A DNA stretch of 48,060 nt, taken from a virus. The stretch lies in IMG/VR virus record IMGVR_UViG_3300044527_000853, positions 1-48,060 of that record; one strand, 5' to 3'. The notes under the pieces were generated by a model that was not told where the DNA came from, searched no databases, and saw nothing but the letters and a program-made list of their open reading frames with translations. The first letter of the stretch is position 1; every line of letters starts with the position of its first letter. Below are positions 14,216 to 19,995 of the stretch, piece after piece. The position numbers and the translations under genes were made by a program.

Positions 14216-15147
14216 ACACTTTGCAGAAAGTGAGTGTTCTCGCACTGAGAGGTACATTACTTGTGCCTGAACGCGTTGCGAAGTTGCCGGAGATCGTTCT
14301 TAGCGGTGGCAAGCATGAGACTTTCGAAGAAGGTCATTGCGCTTTGGAGGTTATCTCGTGGCTTACGGGTAGCCCGGAGTCCGAGATCACCGATCATCCA
14401 GAGTGTGTGTGCCCCGTTCTCGCAGAAGTCGTCCGAAGCTGGAACGATTCTTTGCCAAGTGACGAGCGTACGGAGGTGCTTCGCCCGGTCTTGCTGTCCT
14501 TGGTCGGCACGCGAGGTAAGGGGGATGAGATCCTTTTGCGTCGCATGTTCCGCATTTTGGATTGGCACATACGAGAGCGGGCCCCCCTCTTTCTCCGTCT
14601 TGCCGGGCTCGCAGAGCATGCGAACAGCTTGGAAAGCCTTGAGCCTATCACTTCGCTAAAAGCTTTGGACCTTTCGGCTACTTCTTGCTGCGCAGCTAGG
14701 AGCGCAGCCGAGAGCGCAGCCGAGAGCGCAGCTAGGAGCGCAGCCGAGAGCGCAGCCGAGAGCGCAGCCGAGAGCGCAGCCGAGAGCGCAGCCGAGAGCG
14801 CAGCCGAGAGCGCAGCCGAGAGCGCAGCCGAGAGCGCAGCCGAGAGCGCAGCCGAGAGCACAGCTAGGAGCGCAGCTAGGGGCGCAGCTAGGGGCGCAGC
14901 TAGGGGCGCAGCTAGGGGCGCAGCTTGGAGCGTAGCCGCGAGCGCAGCTAGGGGCGCAGCTAGGGGCGCAGCTAGGGGCGCAGCTTGGAGCGTAGCCGAG
15001 CGCGCAGCTAGGGGCGCAGCCGAGAGCGCAGCTAGGGGCGCAGCCTATAGCGCAGCCGAGAGCGCACTTTCAAGCACGGTTCGGGCTGCACAGGAAAGTC
15101 TCGTAAAGTGCCTCCTTGAGTGCTGCGCCATGACGGAGGGGGCATGA
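14212..15147 (+). CDS. Protein with 31 tandem Ala-rich tetrapeptides, 311 aa
   Basis: The ATG at 14212 overlaps the nuclease stop (ATGA). The first 158 residues form a Cys/His-containing helical domain of unknown function; the pattern HANSLESLEPITSLKAL before the repeats resembles other phage proteins that end in Ala-rich repeats. Residues about 160-283 are 31 copies of a four-residue unit, mostly SAAE, SAAR or GAAR, likely one long helix with a three-to-four-residue period. The DNA behind it is a 12-bp repeat prone to slippage. Function is not known. Confidence 0.7.
   Translation: MNTLQKVSVLALRGTLLVPERVAKLPEIVLSGGKHETFEEGHCALEVISWLTGSPESEITDHPECVCPVLAEVVRSWNDSLPSDERTEVLRPVLLSLVGTRGKGDEILLRRMFRILDWHIRERAPLFLRLAGLAEHANSLESLEPITSLKALDLSATSCCAARSAAESAAESAARSAAESAAESAAESAAESAAESAAESAAESAAESAAESAAESTARSAARGAARGAARGAARGAAWSVAASAARGAARGAARGAAWSVAERAARGAAESAARGAAYSAAESALSSTVRAAQESLVKCLLECCAMTEGA
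14689..15060 (+). repeat. 12-bp in-frame tandem repeats (31 units)
   Basis: 372 bp of units such as GCAGCCGAGAGC and GCAGCTAGGGGC, an exact multiple of 12. The left half is nearly uniform (SAAE) and the right half mixed (GAAR, GAAW, SVAE). This suggests recent slippage expansion on the left. Confidence 0.95.
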
Positions 15148-15329
15148 ATCCGGAAGCGCGAAAACCGGGTCCGGAGACCTTCGGTCTCTCTTATCGAGAG
15201 ATAGCGGAGCGGCTCGATATCTCCCCATCGCAGGTGTACGAGATCGAACAGCGGGCACTGCGGAAAATGCGGAAACTTGTGGATCCTTCTTGGAGGGCTG
15301 AAGCATGCGCTACACGTGTTGGGTTCTGA
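15144..15329 (+). CDS. Sigma-70 region 4-like HTH protein, 61 aa
   Basis: The ATG at 15144 overlaps the upstream stop (ATGA). After a short tail, residues about 18-48 read FGLSYREIAERLDISPSQVY then EIEQRALRKMRK, which matches sigma-70 region 4 (compare the family form RVRQIEARALRKLR). No region 2 is present, so it cannot be a full sigma factor. It might bind -35-like DNA or the RNA polymerase beta flap as a small regulator. Its end overlaps the next gene by 25 bases. Confidence 0.7.
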   Translation: MNPEARKPGPETFGLSYREIAERLDISPSQVYEIEQRALRKMRKLVDPSWRAEACATRVGF

Positions 15330-15595
15330 AGGTGGGGCCGCACTACATCGGTGAAAGGGGAGAGCTCGTGCACAAGTCGGAGGCTTGTGTGTTCGACTTC
15401 GCGCCCGCCCCCGGGCCGGGTGTTCGGACCGTGCGCCGAACGGTATCGGACGCAGTAATCGAGCGGCTTGCGGAAAGCCTGTACTTTGCAGCCTATTCGG
15501 GCACTCGAAGGTGGCACCGAGAGTGCCGTGATTGGCTTCTGGATATCTATCGGCGTTTGGCATGGCGTGCATATCTTGGAGGCATGCGGGACTAG
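15305..15595 (+). CDS. Hypothetical protein, 96 aa
   Basis: The ATG at 15305 follows TTGGAGGGCTGAAGC, a good ribosome-binding site, inside the end of the sigma-4-like gene. The product has aromatic and Cys residues (CWVLKVGPHYIG) and an Arg-rich C-terminus (GTRRWHRECRDWLLDIYRRL). Family not recognised; part of the early operon. Confidence 0.6.
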   Translation: MRYTCWVLKVGPHYIGERGELVHKSEACVFDFAPAPGPGVRTVRRTVSDAVIERLAESLYFAAYSGTRRWHRECRDWLLDIYRRLAWRAYLGGMRD

Positions 15596-15647
15596 CGCGC
15601 TAGCGGGGCTTCTGCTGGGCTTCTGCGCCGGGCTGCACTTCTTCTGA
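15567..15647 (+). CDS. Possible membrane microprotein, 26 aa
   Basis: The GTG at 15567 inside the previous gene opens a 26-codon frame ending 1 base before the next possible start. The product is one hydrophobic stretch (TSALAGLLLGFCAGLHFF). No strong ribosome-binding site is present, so expression is uncertain. Confidence 0.3.
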   Translation: MHILEACGTSALAGLLLGFCAGLHFF

Positions 15648-15648
15648 G

Positions 15649-15891
15649 GTGCGGCCTAGGTGCGCTGTGGGCACCAAAGAACTGCTTCAGAAAACGACTT
15701 CCGAGCTGATTGCAACGCGCAAGAAGCTTTTGGAAATGCAACGCACTCTTAGGCACGAGCAACAGTCTCTGACAAAAGCTCTGGAAAGAGAGCGGCTGCT
15801 TAGGTTGTCCCTTGAGCACGAATTGAGGGAGGCGCAGGCACAGAGAGACCGGCTACGGCATTGCCTATTCGGAAGCGGGGGGAAGTCATGA
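15649..15891 (+). CDS. Coiled-coil protein, up to 80 aa
   Basis: The frame opens with GTG at 15649, one base after the microprotein stop; a GTG a few codons on, before the sequence GTKELLQKTTSELIATRKK, is an alternative. The rest is a charged heptad-rich coiled coil (LERERLLRLSLEHELREAQA). Its stop overlaps the next ATG. Function unknown. Confidence 0.55.
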   Translation: MRPRCAVGTKELLQKTTSELIATRKKLLEMQRTLRHEQQSLTKALERERLLRLSLEHELREAQAQRDRLRHCLFGSGGKS

Positions 15892-16322
15892 ACACGGAAG
15901 ATTGCATGCGTTGGATGCTGGACCATCGCGGCGTTGATACGCCATGCAAGAGGTGCCTAGGGTTTGGCAGCATAGCTTACGGGTCCACAGCAACTTGGCG
16001 CGGCGGCATAGGTGGGTGCTCTGTCACACGTGACGTGTGCGATCACTGCTGGGGTAGCGGGGACGAGCACGAGCACTGGCCAGACCTACGCAAGCTCCGC
16101 AACGAAGAGCGCGCGCGTGTCCACGCCGAAGCCGCGAACCTGTTGTCGCAACGCAGCGGCGTAGGGCTCTCATCGCTGCGCCCTGCAATCAAGAGCATTG
16201 CTCTAGAGCTTCACCGCCTTAGTAGGTCAAGGAGGCTTCGCCCTGACGGGTTTGGAGACGTGGCCCGTTCCCTGGCTTCAGCGCTGGAAGACATGGTCAA
16301 GGCTACCGAGGTGCGGCCATGA
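15888..16322 (+). CDS. DnaJ-type zinc-finger protein, 144 aa
   Basis: The ATG at 15888 overlaps the coiled-coil stop (ATGA). The N-terminal part has two CxxCxGxG motifs, CKRCLGFG and CDHCWGSG, the two halves of one DnaJ central-domain zinc site, separated by about 35 residues. The C-terminal half is helical and basic. There is no J domain, so it is not a co-chaperone of the usual kind; it may bind zinc and nucleic acid. A second protein with the same pair of motifs is at 45406-45735. Confidence 0.65.
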   Translation: MNTEDCMRWMLDHRGVDTPCKRCLGFGSIAYGSTATWRGGIGGCSVTRDVCDHCWGSGDEHEHWPDLRKLRNEERARVHAEAANLLSQRSGVGLSSLRPAIKSIALELHRLSRSRRLRPDGFGDVARSLASALEDMVKATEVRP

Positions 16323-16606
16323 CGCGCTGCAAGTATTGCCGGGTGGAGGCCGGAAGGGTCGCTTACATCGTGGACCAGGATTCGGGGGAAGTACGGTGCT
16401 TTAGCGTGCACGAATGCCGCGACCGCATGCGCGACCACGAGCGCCGCGTTGTGCGGGTGTTTTGGCGAGTGCGTTGGCCGGGCTTGACGGACGAGTACGA
16501 CATCAGGCCAAGCGCTGCCCTGTTGCGTCGACGCGAACGCAAGGCGGACATGCCGCCGCATTACAAGGTCAGTCGCGTCACGGTGCGAAGAAAGGCCAAG
16601 CCATGA
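16319..16606 (+). CDS. Small zinc-finger protein, 95 aa
   Basis: ATGA overlap with the upstream stop. The N-terminus has CKYC, then C and C about 25-32 residues on (RCFSVHEC), a likely zinc site. The C-terminal half is very basic (RRRERKADMPPHYKVSRVTV). Nucleic-acid binding is probable from composition; the family is not recognised. Confidence 0.6.
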   Translation: MTRCKYCRVEAGRVAYIVDQDSGEVRCFSVHECRDRMRDHERRVVRVFWRVRWPGLTDEYDIRPSAALLRRRERKADMPPHYKVSRVTVRRKAKP

Positions 16607-16953
16607 TCGGAATTACGGGCCGCAGGTTCGAAGGTCTCAAGGTGGGGGATACCGTAATCGTTTACGGAAACGTAGGGCGGTTTCCAGTCGAAGCCGTCGT
16701 TACCAAGATCGGTCGCAAGTGGTTCTCCACACGTTTTTGCGGAGATTTTTCTTTGGAGAACGGAGCGAATCGGAGCGGCTATTCCGGCAGTGCGCAGACT
16801 GTTGACGCGCACAAGGCGTGGGTCAGAGCCGGGCATGTTCGAGGTTGGTTGCTCCGACACGGCTACGAACTTGGCTACTTCGTGAAGGCGGACAAGGTGA
16901 CGGAGGTTTACGAAGGTCTGCGTAGCATCGGGAAGATCGGAGAGCTGCCATGA
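16603..16953 (+). CDS. Hypothetical protein with beta-barrel-like start, 116 aa
   Basis: The ATG at 16603 overlaps the upstream TGA (ATGA). The segment GLKVGDTVIVYGNVGRFPVE then VVTKIGRKWFSTRF is typical of small KOW- or SH3-like barrels. The C-terminal part includes KADKVTEVYEGLRSIGKI. Function unknown; part of the early operon. Confidence 0.6.
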   Translation: MIGITGRRFEGLKVGDTVIVYGNVGRFPVEAVVTKIGRKWFSTRFCGDFSLENGANRSGYSGSAQTVDAHKAWVRAGHVRGWLLRHGYELGYFVKADKVTEVYEGLRSIGKIGELP

Positions 16954-16982
16954 TCGGCTCCCTCTTTTGGGTGCGCGCATGA
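16950..16982 (+). CDS. Ten-codon coupling ORF before the helicase
   Basis: ATGA overlaps join this 10-codon frame (MIGSLFWVRA) to the gene before and to the ATG at 16979 after it. It may serve only to carry ribosomes into the SNF2 gene. Its reality as a peptide gene is uncertain. Confidence 0.3.
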   Translation: MIGSLFWVRA

Positions 16983-18652
16983 TCTTCAATCGAGGTGCGA
17001 TTGCCCGGACCCAAGAATTCCGGCGCATCGAAGGACTGCCCCGCCGAACGCAAGCGGAAGACGTTACCGAACGTCTAACGCGCGAGCACGCAAAGGAAGG
17101 GGGCACGATGCGCTTGCGTCCCATTCAAGCGCAAGCGCTACACGAGTTGCAACAGGTAGGCGGGCTCTTTGCCCCCATCCGAGTTGGCGGGGGCAAGACG
17201 CTGCTTTCATTGCTCGCGCCGAAAGTAGTCAACGCGATGCGCCCGCTTTTGCTCCTCCCGGCTTCCCTCATAGAAAAGACGGAGCGAGAACGCAAAGAGC
17301 TCGCGAAACACTGGAACCTCCCCGCGAACCTTCGGATCTACTCCTACGAGATGCTTGGACGGGAGCAAAGCGCTACGTTCCTCGACTTCACACGCCCGGA
17401 CTTTCTGATCTTGGACGAGGGGCACCGAGCAAAGAACAAGCGTGCGGGCGTTACCCGGCGCTTGATTCGGTACCTGCGAGCCAACCCCGAGACGAAGGTG
17501 CTCGTAATGTCCGGCACCGTGCTCAAGCGGTCCGTAAAGGACTTCGCCCACCTACTCGAGTGGACGCACGGCAAGGGTGCGCCAATCCCCCTAGTAGATT
17601 CAGAACTAGAAGAGTGGTCCCTTTGCCTGGACGAGAAAATCAACCCGCTGCAGCGCGTTCACCCCGGGGCGCTACTCACCCTCGCAGGCCCGGGAGATCA
17701 AGGCACAAGCGCCTTACAGACGGCGCGCAAAGCGTTTCATCGGCGCCTAGTGGAGACCCCCGGAATCGTCTCGAGCGCAGGCGACCAAGTGGCGTGCTCG
17801 CTCTACATCCGGGGGCACGTTGTCCCGGGCAACGCCGAAACAGACCAACACTTCGCCACGCTGCGTAATCTCTGGGAAACCCCCGATGGGTGGGCGCTTA
17901 CCCAAGCTGTCGACGTTTGGAGGCACGCCAGAGAGCTCGCCTTGGGCTTCCACTATGTGTGGGACCCCCGGCCCCCGCAGCCGTGGCTAAACGCAAGGCG
18001 AGCATGGGCCAAGTTCGTACGTGACACGCTCTCTCACTCCCGAAGCCTGGATACAGAGCTGCAGGTAGCGAACGCGTGCCGGGCGGGGAAGCTCCGCCGG
18101 GATGAATGGGACTGGTGGGACGGCATTCGGGCCACGTTCCAGATCAATCCCAAAGCGATCTGGCATGACCGTGCGGCACTGGAGTTTTGCGCCGCATGGC
18201 TCGAGCGCGAAAAGGGTATCGCTTGGTGCGATCACACCTTCTTTGCACGCGAGCTGTCCAAGCTTACGGGCATCCCCTACTACGGCCCCCAAGGGCAGAA
18301 CGCCGAAGGCGAGCCAATCGAGAAAGCAGCCGGAAGGCCGGTCATTGCCAGCGTTGCAGCGAATGCAACGGGCCGCAACCTGCAGGCTTGGTCGAAGAAC
18401 CTCGTTACGTCTTGTTCCCCCAGTGCAGATACCTGGGAACAGATGCTCGGACGTACGCACCGGGACGGCCAAGAAGAAGACCAAGTGGAAGTGGACATCA
18501 TCTTCTCTTGCTTGGAGCACGAGGAATCTTGGGACCGTGCAAACGCCGATGCGCGCATGGCCCAAGACATGCTCGGGCAGCCGCAAAAGCTATTGCTTGC
18601 AGATCGCATCATTCCCAGGATGCCAACATCCGGCGCACGTTGGCAGAAGTAG
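16979..18652 (+). CDS. SNF2-type DEAD/H ATPase (helicase-like), 557 aa
   Basis: Superfamily 2 motifs are present: LRPIQAQAL entry motif, VGGGKT Walker A (residues 69-74), DEGH box (146-149), MSGT motif III (177-180) and QMLGRTHRDGQ motif VI near the C-terminus. This order matches SNF2-like DNA translocases in phages. ATG at 16979 is coupled to the 10-codon frame. A second in-frame ATG at 17108 has a stronger GGAAGGGGG site and starts right at the first motif, so a 514-aa form is equally likely. Probably acts in phage replication or recombination. Confidence 0.85.
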   Translation: MIFNRGAIARTQEFRRIEGLPRRTQAEDVTERLTREHAKEGGTMRLRPIQAQALHELQQVGGLFAPIRVGGGKTLLSLLAPKVVNAMRPLLLLPASLIEKTERERKELAKHWNLPANLRIYSYEMLGREQSATFLDFTRPDFLILDEGHRAKNKRAGVTRRLIRYLRANPETKVLVMSGTVLKRSVKDFAHLLEWTHGKGAPIPLVDSELEEWSLCLDEKINPLQRVHPGALLTLAGPGDQGTSALQTARKAFHRRLVETPGIVSSAGDQVACSLYIRGHVVPGNAETDQHFATLRNLWETPDGWALTQAVDVWRHARELALGFHYVWDPRPPQPWLNARRAWAKFVRDTLSHSRSLDTELQVANACRAGKLRRDEWDWWDGIRATFQINPKAIWHDRAALEFCAAWLEREKGIAWCDHTFFARELSKLTGIPYYGPQGQNAEGEPIEKAAGRPVIASVAANATGRNLQAWSKNLVTSCSPSADTWEQMLGRTHRDGQEEDQVEVDIIFSCLEHEESWDRANADARMAQDMLGQPQKLLLADRIIPRMPTSGARWQK

Positions 18653-18669
18653 AAGAAAGTTCCGAACAC

Positions 18670-18692
18670 ATTAGTTGCAATGCGCTAGTAAT
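18670..18692 (+). promoter_or_regulatory. Operator-like site before the ssDNA-binding-like gene
   Basis: It contains TTAGTTGCA, six bases, then TAGTA; the same 14 fixed bases with the same spacing occur at 41157-41176. Over 23 bases it matches the perfect palindrome at 45378-45400 at 17 positions. A hairpin GCACAC/GTGTGC (18700-18715) and a GGAACGGAG site follow before the ATG at 18734. Confidence 0.5.
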
Positions 18693-18733
18693 CCCTGCGC
18701 ACACGGGAGTGTGCTCGAAAGGAACGGAGCATT

Positions 18734-19216
18734 ATGGGTTTTGCTTTTGGTGGGCTGAAGAACGCAAAGACGAGCGAAGCGGGTGTGTATCTGGGTGAGG
18801 GAGAATTCAAGTTGAAGGTACTCCGGTGCCTGGTAGGCGGGCGCAAGGAACCACTCTTCTTCGCAGAGTGTGAAGTGGTCGAGAACAAAGATCAGCGCAA
18901 GAACGATAAGGGAGAGGTAATCGATCCTGTCGGCTCCAAGCGCACGTGGTGTCAAAAGCTCACGGACAAGGAAGTGGGCTTCGGCGCGCTAAAGGGCTTC
19001 CTTTACGCGTGCTCGGGCCTCTCCGCTTCGGACCCCCGGCACGCGCAACAGATCAAGGAATTCGACGAACAGATCGAAGCCGTTGCGGAGGCTGCAGTGG
19101 GACCCGATCAAGCCCTTGCTGGGCTGTACGTCCGGGACTTCGTGATCTTGAAGGAGTCCAAGGGCAAGCCCGGGCAATTTTATCACCGACACACCTTTTC
19201 CCCGGCGGAGGGCTGA
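18734..19216 (+). CDS. ssDNA-binding-like phage protein, 160 aa
   Basis: The pattern starts with a short Gly-rich N-terminus, then GEFKLKVLRC, FFAECEVVE, VGSKRTWCQKL, LKGFLYACSG and a closing GQFYHRHTFSPAEG. It fits the OB-like ssDNA-binding proteins of phages (DUF669-like). The strong ribosome-binding site AAAGGAACGGAG and the operator-like site before it suggest its own transcript. It lies upstream of the DNA polymerase. Binding of single-stranded DNA is inferred from pattern and position. Confidence 0.5.
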   Translation: MGFAFGGLKNAKTSEAGVYLGEGEFKLKVLRCLVGGRKEPLFFAECEVVENKDQRKNDKGEVIDPVGSKRTWCQKLTDKEVGFGALKGFLYACSGLSASDPRHAQQIKEFDEQIEAVAEAAVGPDQALAGLYVRDFVILKESKGKPGQFYHRHTFSPAEG

Positions 19217-19217
19217 T

Positions 19218-19415
19218 ATGCGAACGAAGAATGTTTATGCCGTGTTCGAGAACAGCGGCACCGAAGAACTGTTGGAAGTGCGCACGAGTAAAGCGGCTGC
19301 GCTGAAAGAGGCTAAGGAGCTGATGCCCTTGTATGAAGGGGGCGTTTCCGTCTTCCGGGCACCTCTTGAGAAGATTGCAACCTACAAGAAGAAGGAAACT
19401 TCTTCGGAGGACTGA
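19218..19415 (+). CDS. Small hypothetical protein, 65 aa
   Basis: The ATG at 19218 is 1 base after the upstream stop, behind GGCGGAGGGC. The protein begins MRTKNVYAVFENSGTEELLE and ends in a Lys/Glu-rich tail. It may fold as a small alpha-beta domain. No family recognised. The structured RNA region begins after its stop. Confidence 0.6.
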   Translation: MRTKNVYAVFENSGTEELLEVRTSKAAALKEAKELMPLYEGGVSVFRAPLEKIATYKKKETSSED

Positions 19416-19471
19416 AGTGCTCACCCAAACGCCGGGTTTACAGGGCGTGACCGCAGGGAGAGTCCTGCTTA

Positions 19472-19538
19472 TCCGCGTTTGGCAAACCTGTAGCGAGGTC
19501 GACCGCTATGGGGAAAGGGTTCGATTCCCTTGCGCGGG
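19472..19538 (+). other. tRNA-like element (67 nt), degenerate
   Basis: TCCGCGT (19472-19478) can pair with GCGCGGG (19532-19538) over 7 bp, with two wobbles. A T-arm AAGGG-TTCGATT-CCCTT (19515-19531) directly precedes the 3' strand and carries the consensus GGTTCGATTCC. TAGCG/CGCTA forms an anticodon-like stem with an 8-base loop. There is no normal D-arm and the total is about 5 nt short, so it is not a standard tRNA. Confidence 0.45.
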
Positions 19539-19540
19539 CC

Positions 19541-19635
19541 CGGCGAAACCTTGCCTGCCATGGTGCCGTAGGAGAGCTACGGACGGGAAGAGGTAGCCCC
19601 GAGAAACAGCGGGCAAGGTTTCGCCGTTCCTTTTT
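19541..19635 (+). terminator. Long hairpin with T-run (terminator or RNA 3' domain)
   Basis: A perfect 14-bp stem, CGGCGAAACCTTGC (19541-19554) with 19613-19626, encloses hairpins CCGTAG/CTACGG and CCCG/CGGG in a three-way junction. TTCCTTTTT follows. This would end or attenuate transcription before the polymerase genes. Confidence 0.7.
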
Positions 19636-19650
19636 GGAGATCTGTGCACT

Positions 19651-19995
19651 ATGCATATTATTCCTAACGCTAACGGGGACCGGCCGTACAATTTGGATGC
19701 CTCAGATCTGGCGCGAATCGAGACCGAACTAGAGTCGGACATCTTGGTCATGTCCCTGCTTCATGATCTGACGATTGCCCTAGAAGCGGCGGAAAAGAAC
19801 GAATGGGCTGTTTCGAAGGTGGCAGACCTAGAAGAAGACTTGGAAGAGGTTCGGCAAGAGCTTGAAGCAGAGCGGCAGGAATTGAAGGAGACTAAAGCGA
19901 GGCTCCAACGTGTTAGATCGGAGCTTGGGGCGCTGCGCGCGAATCTCTGGGATTGTCTCTCAAACATAGAGCGCGACGTTTCGGGTGAGTCATGA
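19651..19995 (+). CDS. Coiled-coil protein upstream of DNA polymerase, 114 aa
   Basis: The ATG at 19651 lies 15 bases after the terminator T-run, with TTTTTGGAGAT as ribosome-binding site. Residues about 40-100 form a charged coiled coil (LEEDLEEVRQELEAERQELK). Its stop overlaps the polymerase ATG (ATGATC). Function unknown. Confidence 0.6.
   Translation: MHIIPNANGDRPYNLDASDLARIETELESDILVMSLLHDLTIALEAAEKNEWAVSKVADLEEDLEEVRQELEAERQELKETKARLQRVRSELGALRANLWDCLSNIERDVSGES

Larger units (their letters stand above)
19430..19635 (+). ncRNA. Structured noncoding RNA candidate with tRNA-like domain
   Basis: The gap 19416-19650 has no convincing ORF in an otherwise fully packed operon. It contains a 7-bp outer helix CGCCGGG (19430-19436) with CCCGGCG (19539-19545), a helix TACAGG/CCTGTA (19439-19444 with 19487-19492), a hairpin GCAGG/CCTGC, a tRNA T-arm consensus and a 14-bp terminator-like helix at the 3' end. 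The outer helix and the terminator helix share bases 19541-19545, so they exclude each other in part, as in a switch. It is not a class I recognise. Confidence 0.6.

Noticed and set aside
14689-15060. A CRISPR array or regulatory iterons from the 12-bp repeats
   Set aside because: Repeats are head-to-tail, in frame and within an open coding region coupled to both neighbours.
19472-19538. A standard tRNA gene
   Set aside because: The T-arm and a 7-bp acceptor-like helix are present, but there is no D-arm, the anticodon-like loop has 8 bases and the total length is too short. Kept as a tRNA-like element instead.
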